A stretch of 64,000 nucleotides of DNA, taken from Epichloe hybrida. Taxonomy: Eukaryota > Ascomycota > Sordariomycetes > Hypocreales > Clavicipitaceae. Shown here piece after piece: positions 22,743-33,493 of the stretch. Position 1 is the first letter of the stretch. Each line of letters starts with the position of its first letter. The translations under genes and the position numbers were made by a program. The stretch spans positions 1 through 64,000 of the forward strand of contig JAFEKR010000012.1 in assembly GCA_019022495.1 (NCBI GenBank), read 5' to 3'. Under the pieces are notes generated by a model. That model was not told the origin of the DNA. It saw only the letters and a list, made by a program, of their open reading frames with translations, and did no database searches.

Positions 22743-24482
22743 TTATTCACCTACGGGTCGTGCATTCGTTTGCTTTGGCCTGGGGATTCCTAGCTCTTCG
22801 CGATGGAGCTTTATCTCCTCAATAGCTCCATTTGGATTGACTTCTTCCGGGTTCCGGAATTGCCACTCCAGGCAGGCATCTAGAGCTTTACCTGTCCATC
22901 TCCCTGGAGGTATACCCAGCGCGCGTGCCAGTGAACGGCCGTCTAGTAATGTCTTCAGTGCAGGGGCATCGTAAACATTCATTTCCATAATTTTGTCGAG
23001 AAATCGCTTCCAACCATTCTCGAATTCATCTCGTGCTGTAATACCCGTCAGTATGATACAAACCAAAGGGATAACTTCATCATGCGAACCTTTATCACCA
23101 ACTTGTGGCCAAATTTCCAATTTTTCCATGGCTTCTACGAGGAGGGAATTCAAGACTTGCAATGTCCAAGAGCCACCATGATTCTCCCATTTGCGGATTG
23201 CCATACCGAGTACATCTCTGGCAATAGCCACGGACCCTGGCCCGGATGTCGATGTTTTGAGCTGCATGATATGATGCCTGTGTTTGTAGCTGGCTGTTAT
23301 TACATCCAATAACTTATTTGGTGCCCTGAAACCTTCTCGAGCGGCAACAGAAACTGGCGGTAAATTGTTCGCCTTTGGTAGCTCATTAGGCAAAGGGTCC
23401 ATTGTCATCCATGGACTAAGGGCGGCCAAATTCCAGGCCACATAGGCAGCATCCTTTGAGCGAATCAGCAGCCGACCAAGGGAGCCGGGGCTGTCGTTCT
23501 GTAGCATATCTTCGAGACATTTGTAGGCGACTTGCCAGCGGGAGATGTTTGGAGATGCTTCGGATTTCGACGTAGGGTCGGTGAATATCGCGTTGTAGAG
23601 GTGCAGGCTGTCAAGAAGCTTCAGAGAAGAGCATGGATGACTGCCTCTTAACATCTTGCTCAGTTCGTTTCCGACTCTCTCGCGGCTGATCTTAACCTTG
23701 AGGGCCTCCAAGACCTGCTCATGTGCCATGACTTTGCATGTGTCGTCATCTATGCAGAACTCCAGACGACTAGCGAAGCGAACCACTCGAAGGATGCGAA
23801 GAGGGTCGTCCTTGAACGTTTCTAGAGGGTTTAAAGGCGTTCTCACGATCTTACCGGCCAAGTCTTCCAGGCCGCCGGTGAAGTCCTCGATTTTTTCAGT
23901 GTGCAGATTGTAGAACAGCGCATTGATGGTGGCATCTCGTCGTAGTGCATCCTCCTCGGGTGTCCCGAATTCAACGAGAGGATTGCGGCTTGTTTCCGCA
24001 TATTTCTCTTTCCTCAAGTTCACGAGATCTAGATCCAGCCCGAATATGCGTAACATGGCCGTTTCTAGATGTTTTGATTTGTTTGGATTCCGTGCAACAT
24101 TGTGGAGGCTTCCAATGTCGTCTGCTTTGATTGAGTGCTTCCTCTTTGCCTCTTCTGTGTCACAGTATCTGCACATATGCTGCGCGAAGTCGACACCGGT
24201 CATCGCATTCACAGCGACATCTATGTCATGAGTTTCGATACCAAGCACTTTGTCGCGGACCCAGCCTCCGGCCCAGCGAACGACAACGGGGCGTTCCGTG
24301 GGCTTGGAGTCGTTGATGAAATCCGATACGTCGAGAAGAAGACGTCTGAGTTGTTTTTCTCTGGTGTTCAGTTCTATTGTAGGTATCATATTAGGTGTCG
24401 AGTTATCTTTGATGAACGTGCCAAACTTTCTCTTGGTCATGCCGAGCAACAAGCTAAAGCGACGACTAACGACGGAGAGCAT
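22743..24482 (-). CDS. CCA1: CCA-adding tRNA nucleotidyltransferase
   Basis: Adds or repairs the 3'-terminal CCA of tRNAs in the nucleus/cytosol and mitochondria. Single exon; 579 residues from the chosen ATG. Class II nucleotidyltransferase motifs are clear. RWAGGWVRDKVLG is followed by HDIDVAV with the metal-binding Asp pair near residues 86 and 88. EEDALRRDATINALFYN and DPLRILRVVRFASRLEF also fit the family. SKHLETA and EKYAETSR match the eukaryotic enzyme. The chosen start gives MLSVVSRRFSLLLG, a basic/hydrophobic mitochondrial-type presequence, and an internal ATG at 24440 (MTKRKFG) could yield the cytosolic/nuclear form. An in-frame ATG at 24572 would add 30 residues. The frame stays open further upstream but starts there only with GTG. 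Confidence 0.93.
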   Translation of the reverse strand: MLSVVSRRFSLLLGMTKRKFGTFIKDNSTPNMIPTIELNTREKQLRRLLLDVSDFINDSKPTERPVVVRWAGGWVRDKVLGIETHDIDVAVNAMTGVDFAQHMCRYCDTEEAKRKHSIKADDIGSLHNVARNPNKSKHLETAMLRIFGLDLDLVNLRKEKYAETSRNPLVEFGTPEEDALRRDATINALFYNLHTEKIEDFTGGLEDLAGKIVRTPLNPLETFKDDPLRILRVVRFASRLEFCIDDDTCKVMAHEQVLEALKVKISRERVGNELSKMLRGSHPCSSLKLLDSLHLYNAIFTDPTSKSEASPNISRWQVAYKCLEDMLQNDSPGSLGRLLIRSKDAAYVAWNLAALSPWMTMDPLPNELPKANNLPPVSVAAREGFRAPNKLLDVITASYKHRHHIMQLKTSTSGPGSVAIARDVLGMAIRKWENHGGSWTLQVLNSLLVEAMEKLEIWPQVGDKGSHDEVIPLVCIILTGITARDEFENGWKRFLDKIMEMNVYDAPALKTLLDGRSLARALGIPPGRWTGKALDACLEWQFRNPEEVNPNGAIEEIKLHREELGIPRPKQTNARPVGE

Positions 24483-24572
24483 GGGGGATACCACCTGACT
24501 TCGGGTTGGCTTGGCCACTATTTTTGCATGTAGCCCCGGCAGTCCCGAGTAATATTTTCTATTTTCGATCAT

Positions 24573-25712
24573 AAAAAAATGTTGTTTGGCAAATATAAAG
24601 TCGTCCTTCGCTTGGTCACAACAGGTCAGATGTCTTGTGGATACCACGTACCCTGGGGTAGGTATACCGTTTTGTAATTCGCTTGTCCTGTGTCTGTGAC
24701 TGGATAATTAGTGAAGTCGGCAGTGAATATGCCCAGAACTCGCCAGGTGAAGAACCGCTTTGTAACCGAATGCCTATCGTTGTTGTCTGTTTGAACTGGT
24801 CACATAGACAACCGAACAACCCAGGGGAAAATGTCAGGTCGTAAAGCTAACGCCGCCGAAATCACCAGTGTAACCCGAAGTTTACTGACGTGTTGTAATA
24901 AACTCACGTTGCATCTGGCTCACTTGTTCAAACGAACATTCAGGTTGGTTATATGAAGCTCCATAAGGTCAACCAGGTGGGATGAGTTCCCGCAAGACAT
25001 CCGTATCCCGAGCAACAACACATCACTTAGAAGTACTGTGCGAATCGGACACGACATAACATCAAATACCATTCCCCTTATGTTGTTCGAGTGAATCGAG
25101 CTCGCCAAGACGCCAGATATTAAGTTGAACACTGGATAGCACCAGGAGACACAATAGGCAGAACAGCCGCCAGTGCATCTCACAAAATTGGTCAATTGTT
25201 ACCGATGCCAAACAAGGTCGGAGAATGATGGACGAATGGGATTCGTATTACTAACGAAATAACAAATTACACTCAACCCTCTAGTGTAATGTATTATTGA
25301 TAACGCATCGAAAAAGAAAACCCTACGATATCTTTTAAGTAGAATCCGCACGCGCTAAAAACTGTACAGATGCATCTATGTCCCACGGAAAGGATCTGTA
25401 TACGCAACACCAAACTCTCGTAACGACCACATCGACAGGAACCATGCCGAGCAATACCATGCAAAATCGCCGAAATGGAAGGTGGCAAGTAACCTGAAAC
25501 CGTGATTCGGAGTGTTATGCAGGGATAGTATGCGAAATTGAGATAACTGTGCCAGATTTCGTGGAAAGGCATACCCCCCATGTAAGACGGGCATAAACAA
25601 AGTAAAAGAAAGGAACCAATACAAGGAGAACAAAGTGCAGCGAAACCACCCCCGCAAGTCAGAAGAATGACAAGAACTATGAAACAAACAATAATTCTAC
25701 TACATGTTTGTG
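24573..25712. other. Intergenic region between CCA1 and SYF1
   Basis: 1.1 kb containing the CCA1 promoter and the SYF1 3' UTR. Several frames of about 90-100 codons are open on the minus strand but show no domain, codon bias or conserved block. I see no RNA gene or repeat. Confidence 0.5.
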
Positions 25713-28270
25713 TTAGTCGTCAAGCCCATTGATGTCAATCGCATCTGGGTTCACAGGCGTGTCCTGCTGACCGCGTGCTTCTGCAACTTCACCGCTCGCC
25801 GCAACAAAGCCCTGCAGCGCGGTTGACTGTCTGCCTATATTACTTATAGTGTCCGTAGAGACATGATGATCGGTAGTCTGGCTCCGGGCTAGCGCTTGCG
25901 TAGCGATGAAGTTGACGTCAGTGTTATATTGTGCCTGGACACTTCGCTTTATGCGCAGCATTTCCTTGAATGTGTCTTCATTTCCGTGTTGCACCTCGAA
26001 CTGTTCCCATCGTGCCCAAAAGTCGCTGTTAATTCGCGGATCGCAAAATTGTGACGCATGCCCATAAATCGCACGCGCCCTGTCTACTTCACCTAATCGC
26101 TTTTCCATATCTGCAAATTTGAGACACATTTCCTTGGCTTCCGTATCTGGCAATGCTATAATTGCCCTTTCGTAAATAGGACGAGTAGAAGACAGCCCGA
26201 AATTCGAGGCTGATTTTGTGATGTAAAAGTTGAACATGTCGGCACGGTCCTCATCCGCTACAGCTCTTGTAGCCCTCTCGTAAATTCGCATCGCATGTCG
26301 TGCAAGCCCTCGTTCTTCTTCTAAGTTTCCGTACATTAAGTAAATTGTCTTCGCAAACTTTGGTGGACAATCCTCAACAGCTTGCTCGAATAGATCTCGT
26401 AGCCGCTCAATGCCAATCTTGCGATCAACAGCCTTCGTAAGGTATAAATTCCATAGCTCAAACGCTACTGGATAACTGAATAAGTCCAAACCCCTTTCGT
26501 ATACCTTGAATGACTCCTCATAATATTTGTGTTCTTCTAAGACGTTGGCATAATTAACGACCGTCTGGGGTGTTGCGATTCGAAGTTCGAAAATTCGTTC
26601 GTACACTTTCTTCACTTCTGTCAAAGTAGCGACACTCTCCACAAGATCGACATAAAAACTCCAGAGCTTCCAGCTTTTGTGAACCCTCTGCTGCGCTGAT
26701 AATGTCTCGTCGAAATAATCAACAGTTGATCTTTTTGGTGCCTGGACGGCCTTTGCCATGATTCGAACTGCTTCATCAAAGTTCTCATTACGCAGTTCTA
26801 ATTCGGCCCATTCAATCCACATATCAGCCAGTTCCGCAACAGATTTATAGGGGACCTTGGTCGCTTTCTCCATGATAATGCGAGCGTTTCTCAAATCGCG
26901 GCCTTGTTCATAGAACCGAGCATAATTGGTCCAGAGTTTGTGGAAAGAGCCGACGGCCTGTTTCGGATGGATAGAGGCGATGGCGTCCGAGTAGGTTCTG
27001 ACAACTTCTTGCTTGTTATCACCCCACAATGCGACTCGCTTTTCCCACTCTATAACCAGATTCGGGTTTTGACGAAGTAGCACATCGTTGACCAGAAAGG
27101 GGCGTCGGTCCATCAAGTGTTCGAAACGCATCATGCGAACATCCCATTCGAAGTCTGCCTCATCATCCCCAACGGCAGATTCAGCCTGACTAGTTGCACG
27201 ATCCATGAGAGACTTGATCACTGACTCTTCGAACTCTGTGTATGAGTCAAATATAAGAGCAAAATCTCTTACAGTCATGACTGTTGTAATTCCTTCCTCG
27301 AAAGCGTCTCGGGCCTTCTCAAAGCTGCCTCTCCGTATCCAGTAGGTAGCCAGACCTGTCCAAAGCTTTCCTCTTTGGTCAGGATATCGGCTTATCCCGC
27401 TTCTGATGATGCTTTCCACTTCTATGCCGCTCTCGTGGCTCGAATCAATATCCGAAGCATGGTCAACGAGCAAATCGACCATTTCACTCCAAAGTTCGTA
27501 GTGACCTTTGCCATGTTGACTTGCGAATCGGACGTTGTTGAGTAGACTCATATAGCATTTTACAGCCTCGGTGTAGGCACCAGTCTGGATGAGTAAGTCA
27601 ATAAAATCTTCGACTTTCTCAGGGTGAACTTGCATATAGCGTCTCCAGACTTTAACAGCAGTGTCACCCGACGATGCGTTTGCGAACGACAAATACAGAG
27701 CCCATATTCTGTTGTGTTGGGTAATGGGCAATGCTCTCAAAGCACGGTCGAATGTTCGTCTGACGAGCGTGATGGCAGGTTGCCTGATGAGAAATCGAAG
27801 ATACAACTCCCATATTCGCGGCATCTTGTTAAGAAGTATGAGCGCTCTTTCGAATAAAGCATTGACCTTATTATACTCGGAGGCGAAGATGGCGGGATTC
27901 AGTTTCGCTACGTGAGCGGTTCGGAAGGACAAATACTACGTTTATTAGTATATACTTCCAGAAGAGAGCGAGAGTTTTACCTTCTTCCAAAGCTTGTATG
28001 AACGCGGTAACTGGACGCACGCGCGGGCCATGACCAAGTTTTGTTCTAAAAGATCACCATGTCGAAGTTTGAAGTCGATGTACACCAGCCAAGGCTTAAC
28101 GCTTACGGGGTCCCGCAACACGTCTTGTTCGTAAATGAAATCCTCATTTGACTTGTGACTGCTTGTCAGCAAAGGGAAAACACGTCACTATTGAAAAATG
28201 TATTGGACGAGAGAGCTCTTACCACAATCTGGAGATCCAGTCTCGCGTGTCCCATGGTCTTAAGAGCCAT
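25713..28270 (-). CDS. SYF1: Pre-mRNA splicing factor Syf1 (NineTeen complex, HAT repeats)
   Basis: Scaffold subunit of the Prp19-associated (NTC) complex that stays with the spliceosome during catalysis; XAB2 in animals. Three exons: 28270-28223, 28151-27981 and 27935-25713, 813 residues, close to the usual length. It consists almost wholly of HAT (half-TPR) repeats, with Trp/Tyr and Glu-Arg pairs in each, e.g. ALFERALILLNKMPRIWELY and RRTFDRALRALPITQHNRIW. The start ATG at 28270 is the first after an in-frame stop and gives the short leader MALKTMGHARLDLQIV before the conserved YEQDVLRDP...KPWLVYIDFK block. Splicing at 27981/27935 restores KLWKKYLSFRTAH. The C-terminal tail is polar. Divergent from VMA8 with a 384-bp shared upstream region. 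Confidence 0.96.
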
Positions 28271-28654
28271 GATGCTAATACAGGTCTCGCACTAAGAGCA
28301 GGAGAACCACGAATATCGGCTTTCGAAGTGCCCTAGATATAGGAATAGAAACTCATCGTTCAAGAAAGTCTCGTGGGCGGAGGCAATGAGTTCATCGCAG
28401 ACCTCGAAAGTTGAGCGCTCTGAAATCGTTCAGTTACCCGCTGTACCCACAGTATAGAGATATATGCATCTACGGAGGTCCACGTTAAAAGTCGTGTCTG
28501 TTACACAAGGCTGCAGGGATAGATGCGCGCACCTTGGAAGTCAGCCAGCAAGGTCGAATCTCGCGACCCACACAGGCACACAGCTCATAACTCATCCCAT
28601 CGTTTACGCGTCGGTGTTGATTTGTAGTCATTCGCTCAATTATAAGCATTCATC
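28271..28654. promoter_or_regulatory. Shared divergent upstream region of SYF1 and VMA8
   Basis: The start codons of SYF1 (minus) and VMA8 (plus) are 384 bp apart, so this interval must contain both promoters. I see no TATA box or strong repeat; no factor site can be named. Confidence 0.5.
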
Positions 28655-29746
28655 ATGTCTGGCGCTGCGGTAATACACTTGTCTATTTAATATTTTATTA
28701 GACGTCGTGAAACTTCTAATCACTTTAACAGGATCGTGAGGCAGTATTTCCCACTCGGCAATCGCTGGGCATCATGAAAGCCAAGCTCAAAGGCGCCGAA
28801 ACGGGCCATAGTTTGCTAAAGCGAAAGAGTGAAGCTTTAACGAAGTGAGAAAATCGCAGTACTCTTGCATTTATAAGGACAGGCTGAACTAATTGAACTC
28901 TGTCAGGCGCTTCCGAGGTACCGTGGTACTCAAAGTTTTGCAGTTTTGTTCGCACTGACTTTGCTTGTATTAGAGATAACCAGACGAATCGACGAAGCGA
29001 AGCGTAAAATGGGCCGCGTAATGCAAATAGCGGCATTTTCTCTGGCCGAGGTCACGTATGCGGTCGGCGGCGACATCGGATATCAAGTTCAGGAATCAGC
29101 CAAATCAGCACGTTTTCGAATTCGAACAAAACAAGACAACGTATCAGGAGTGCTTCTTCCCGCTTTCGAAAGCTACATCATTAGTGGAAGCAACGACTTC
29201 GGCCTCACTGGGCTGGGTAAAGGTGGTCAACAGGTACAACGCTGCCGGGAAACATATGCTCGAGCCGTCGAAGCTCTCGTAGAGTTGGCCAGTCTGCAGA
29301 CGGCCTTTGTCATCTTGGATGAAGTAATCAAGGTTGTCAATAGACGAGGTGAATGCACTTTGCTAGCATATCAGAGCACATTAACTTTTGACTTGTGGTT
29401 GACCTTGGTGCAGTCAACGCGATCGAACATGTGATAATTCCTCGAACTGAGAATACGATCAAGTATATCAACTCTGAACTTGATGAACTTGATCGAGAAG
29501 AGTTTTACAGATTAAAGAAAGTATGTTGAGCTTCTGTGCTATTTATTTGTTATTCATGGTATAACTGATTATGGCCGACAATAGGTAGCAAACAAGAAGC
29601 AGCGGGATACCGCCGCTGCGGACGCAGAAATGCAAGCAAGACGAGAAGGATTAGACGACCATGATGTAGGCGTATGCAATGATGAACAAGCAACTGGTGC
29701 GGGCGACATTCTTGCGGGTGATGAGGAAGACGATGTGATTTTTTAA
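28655..29746 (+). CDS. VMA8: V-type proton ATPase subunit D
   Basis: Central-stalk subunit D of the V1 sector, which couples ATP hydrolysis to rotation of the proton-pumping ring at the vacuolar membrane. Six exons: 28655-28669, 28732-28844, 28907-28917, 28974-29348, 29414-29520 and 29585-29746, giving 260 residues (yeast Vma8 is of similar size). The protein is typical: FPTRQSLGIMKAKLKGAETG near the N terminus, LLKRKSEALTKRFREITRRI, PRTENTIKYINSELDELDREEFYRLKKV, and an acidic C-terminal tail. Long coiled-coil helices form both ends. The third exon is only 11 nt; without it the block KRFREITRR cannot be formed. The first exon encodes just MSGAA. The intron-rich 5' end is easily misannotated. 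Convergent with the RRM gene, 99 bp apart. Confidence 0.95.
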
Positions 29747-29845
29747 ATTATTAAACAACGAAACATTTGATTACCCTCCTAGAATTATTAGGTAGCTGGA
29801 TAGTATGCATTAAAATACATCTCTATAGGCAAACGGGTGAACTAG

Positions 29846-30711
29846 TTACTGTCTTTGATATGTAACTTTGAGGGAACTTTCCCCAAGCCTCATAGCTGAC
29901 GTGCTCTCCTTAGCTGCAATGGCGCCTTGCTCACCATCGTATTCCACAAAAGCTATACCTCGACGGCCGGGAACAAACCTGATTTCGCGGAAGCCTTCAA
30001 ATCTGCTGAATATTGCGCCTAATGCATCGACGTCATACTCCTCAGGGATTTGTTGCAGGAAGAGGATCTTGTTGGGTGGTAGATATTCATCTGGCACAAC
30101 TTGAGAAGCCGTGGGGCCTGTTGACTTGAGCCCAGTTGGCTTAGAAAGCTTGCTGAGTCTACTATCTGTCACTTGTCCAGAGCCTCTCTTGGATCGCCGC
30201 TCGTTGTCCGCTGCTTCTGTAGCCATGCGTTTGTCTGAGTATGTTAGATCACGGTAATGCCAGTGAATAGCTAAACCTGCAAGATATAAGAGGGTGTGAA
30301 GAAACATGTACCTTTCTCAGCAATTCGATCTCTTTTGTGCGATGCGAATGCTTCAGGGGAAGATTTCATCTCAACCAATTTGTCGCTTCTGGTCTTCGCT
30401 AGAGATAGTCTCATGGGCTTGTCAAACAACTCAAACCCTTGTAGTTCATCGATGGCATCTGTCGCACTTGTAGGGTCATCGTAGACAATGAAAGCTTGAC
30501 CCTTGGCCCTCAGGTTTTTCTTGGCGACAATGTCGATAATAGTGCCGAACTCTGAGAATATTGTTTTTAGCGTTTCGGACAGCTGCTGGGTCTTTATCCT
30601 CTCTTCAAGGTTTTGCACATATACACTGCAAATCAGTCAGCTTTTGTGTGATCCACTCAGCGTATCGGAGTACAATGACACACACGTGGAGATGGGTAGA
30701 TTCGAGGCCAT
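29846..30711 (-). CDS. MSL1: U1A/U2B''-type snRNP protein with two RRMs
   Basis: RNA-binding spliceosomal protein of the SNF/U2B'' family; by homology it binds stem-loop RNA in U2 (and perhaps U1) snRNA. Three exons: 30711-30686, 30625-30312 and 30234-29846, 242 residues. RRM1 covers about residues 9-85 (VYVQNLEERIK, with KGQAFIVY as RNP1). A basic linker with KR and SK repeats follows, then RRM2 at about 167-240 (ILFLQQIPEEYD, with RRGIAFVEY as RNP1). This layout and length match animal U1A/U2B''; yeast Msl1 has only one RRM, so the symbol is by family only. The first exon of 26 nt is spliced with a GTGTGT donor to make MASNLPIST-VYVQNL. I cannot tell from sequence alone whether it serves U1, U2 or both. 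Confidence 0.9.
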
Positions 30712-31782
30712 GATATATATTGTATTTCTACAAGACAACGATTGACTGTATGCCGAAAAGTTGTAGAGTTACTCAAATGCAATCCCAAGCTTGCGCCTAA
30801 CCTTCTGAGTAACTCATTGTGGGCTCACATGAACCTCAATATATGCATATGCTTCCTAGCGATGTCCCCAGTAGTTCCACATTTAAATAATGCAAACACT
30901 TTGGGAGGTGTCGCGATTCTCTCCCACTTCGACGCCCACCACAAGCCTTCCATTCTATATGGACCAGACTCTGCAGATACGCACCTTTCCTTTTTAAGAG
31001 ATGCGGAATTTGACCAGTGCATTCAATCCCTCAGGGACTGAAAGGTGGACTTGAAATTTTTGATTTTTTCTTTCATGTCCCTTGCGCGTCTGGCCATTGA
31101 CATGGATCATGCATTACCACAGGGTGGCAAGGCTGGTATGGCAACCTATACCTTTCCTGCTCTCGTTTGTTCCCTGTCCGCACAAAGCCCTTCGAAGGTG
31201 ATACATAACTAAGCTTGGAGGGAACCCAACCGGAGTCGAATCCACTAGCCTGTACCTGTAGCCTTTGCAGACTCACGCCACTGGCAAAGGAAGGGGTTAC
31301 AGCAAATCTCGGCTCTAACAAAGTTGATATCGTATCCAGGGTGAAGCCTTTGACTGGCAGAATAGCATATGCTTAGCATCTGCGTGGCCTCTGCCACTAC
31401 ACTGTATAAATATAGGGCATATGCCAGGCATATACCACTATATGACAGGGCATATACTACCGATAACCCCTATAACTAACTAACCGACCGACTGACTGAC
31501 TGACGAATTGACAAATTGACGACAGAATTGACGACAGAAACGCACTAATACACTGTGGTCTTTAGCATATGCAGCGATTTTCCACCGCTTACCTAATTAG
31601 GATTCAGAGGCTCCACCCCAGTGGATACGAGATTAACTTTTTAGAGGGAAACACAGAAAACACACTTATTATAGGTATTGTAATAGCCCCCTTGTATTCA
31701 TGACCTTAGAGCTTGTTCCTATTACAGGTTTTATTTATTACTGTGGCTATAAGTATTTGATTGTTAATTGTTTTACTAGCTA
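30712..31782. other. Gene-free region with short AT- and GCATAT-rich repeats
   Basis: No convincing coding region. From about 31,355 to 31,465 the word GGCATAT(GC) recurs, and at about 31,470-31,545 there are short tandem units (CTAA, GACC/GACT, then ATTGACGACAGA). Composition becomes AT-rich after 31,640. The minus-strand open frames at 30,825-31,321 have no recognisable domain. Confidence 0.5.
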
Positions 31783-32147
31783 GGCGTGTGATCCACGAGC
31801 CAGTGCAAAATGCACATAACTAAACGCGCTAGCCATTTTTATTAGCTAAGATCCATAGAAATTCATGGAATTTTATCTAAATTACATATATACTATATTC
31901 TCTCTTATTTATAATATATCTTTTTATCTAGGGCTTAACTAAGGCTATGTAAATGCCTATAATAGGCTTAGATTTACTAACTTTGCCCTTATTTTAGGTG
32001 TAAACTTTACACTTTACGTTATTCTTACGTAAAGTTTACACTAGTATAAAGAAAGATAGTATAAAATAGCTGCCTTATATAACTTCATATATAATTTGTA
32101 TTATGCAATGTTAGTGCAAAGTCTGCACTAGCTCATGGATCACACCC
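31783..32147. mobile_element. MITE-like element, TA target duplication
   Basis: The 365-bp segment is flanked by TA on both sides and has terminal inverted repeats of about 25 bp. The left end reads GGCGTGTGATCCACGAGCCA; the complement of the right end reads GGGTGTGATCCATGAGCTAG, differing by one indel and two C/T changes. The inside is AT-rich and non-coding. It contains a second inverted repeat near 31,999-32,045 (GTGTAAACTTTAC with its complement). A TA duplication and short size fit a non-autonomous Tc1/mariner-type (Fot1/pogo-like) element; that class is inference. Confidence 0.75.
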
Positions 32148-32359
32148 TAGGTATTGCTAGTAATTATGTTATAAAAAATTAGATCCATTAGCCATAACCA
32201 ATGACATAATTTTTTTTAAAAAATCAATAGGTATTGTAATTAACTTGATAGTGCTACGAAGATTAATAGACGCGAGTCACACTAAAAACAGGTGAGTAGG
32301 CTGTCTATCCCGATTAGGACTAATGGCATATGTGTGTTTAACTTTTGACATACACCTTA

Positions 32360-32589
32360 CCCCCTGAATTATTTTACAAATCTACATGCCCTACGTCCGT
32401 AGTTATTTGTTTCTCTCTAACAGCTGTGATTAGCTCATTTCTTTCTATGTAAGTAACTAGTATGAAAATATACCACCCTTACTACCTTAATTTCCCGTCT
32501 AATATCTAATTAGCTTAATTATTTTTAAGCTAATATCTGATTGGCTTAATTGCCCCCTGTCATGTAGATTTGAAAAATAATTCAGGGGG
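32360..32589. mobile_element. Second MITE-like element with 29-bp inverted ends
   Basis: The 230-bp segment begins CCCCCTGAATTATTTT-A-CAAATCTACATG. Its right end is the complement of the same sequence with one substitution. The interior is AT-rich with repeated TAATATCTGATTGGCTTAAT-like words and no coding frame. TA lies just outside the left end; the right flank reads TGTA, so the target duplication is unclear. It is different in sequence from the element at 31,783. Confidence 0.65.
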
Positions 32590-32790
32590 TGTACTGTATG
32601 CGTGTGCCTGCAAAGGAAAGATATACCGCAGATCATCAAGTTCTAGCCAGAAAAAATTGGATCCCCGTTCACGTACTATCATATCATTGCTCTATTACCA
32701 AACTATCGTTACTTTGATCACGAATTAAGAAAGAGTACAATGAGTTTCAGAGGAAGAATTCAGCGGGCGGGCCGGTATAAAAGTGGCAGT

Positions 32791-32941
32791 ACATTCCTTT
32801 TGACTCTTGAAGAGGCGAAGAGCTCTTCATCGTGAAAGGCAATATCATAATATCATAATCACGTATCCGATCTGCGAGCTGAGGTCCTTGTTAGCCAAAC
32901 GAACACGAAGAGCTTCGCCTCTTCAAGAGTCAAAGGAATGT
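32791..32941. repeat. Long imperfect inverted repeat (hairpin)
   Basis: Arms at 32,791-32,834 and 32,904-32,941 are near-perfect complements (ACATTCC...TTGACTCTTGAAGAGGCGAAG...CTCTTC...CGTG), differing by short indels, with a loop of about 70 nt. The left arm also contains the 12-bp palindrome GAAGAGCTCTTC. It could be a third small inverted-repeat element or a foldback relic. No gene overlaps it. Confidence 0.7.
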
Positions 32942-33341
32942 GGCTGAAGAGGCTGTAATAAGCTTAATCTCTTTTTTTTTCTGTAAGAACCCTAGACGGA
33001 CCTTAAAAATGAGAATCTATGTTAAATAAGAGCGTCGCGCACACTTAGGAACGCGCACTATATATTCTACTAAGCTAGCCTATCATAAACGCGCAGTCTA
33101 AAATTAAAGAGGACGTAAATTAGCGGACAATTTCTATTACGGAATAAAAAAGATATCTGGATGCGCACTTCGTCATTTGGTTTTTTTTGGCTAGAAAAGA
33201 ATTCTTTTCCCCATTCCATAGCGCGAGTGAGGTCGGGGTTTTTTTTTTTTTTCAAACAGGGCTTTTCTGCCGAACAATGCCCACTATAACCTTGCCAAAA
33301 AAACACCCAGACCGAAAAAAAAACAATACTTTTTTTTCCGG

Positions 33342-33470
33342 AAAAATATTTTTGTCATTTTTATGAAAATGCATTACACTTGACAAAAATATTTTTGTCA
33401 TTTTTATGAAAATGCATTACACTTGACAAAAATATTTTTGTCATTTTTATGAAAATGCATTACACTTGAC
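33342..33470. repeat. 43-bp tandem repeat, three copies, each with a perfect palindrome
   Basis: Three essentially identical 43-bp units lie in tandem just downstream of the RAT1 stop codon (RAT1 is on the minus strand). At each of the internal junctions the perfect 18-bp palindrome GACAAAAATATTTTTGTC occurs, followed by CATTTTTATGAAAATGCATT. The array probably lies in the RAT1 3' UTR or termination region. Poly-T and poly-A runs flank it at 33,180-33,340. Confidence 0.9.
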
Positions 33471-33493
33471 AAACATGACCTTTCTACGAACTA

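Noticed and set aside
24483..24647. Further N-terminal extension of CCA1
   Set aside because: The frame is open to 24,647 but that codon is GTG; a real ATG occurs at 24,572 and a better presequence begins at 24,482.
28540..28580. Possible tRNA B box near GGTCGAATCTCG
   Set aside because: No matching A box or cloverleaf with paired acceptor ends could be drawn around it.
33342..33470. CRISPR-like array
   Set aside because: The 43-bp units are contiguous with no spacers, and the genome is eukaryotic; it is a plain tandem repeat.
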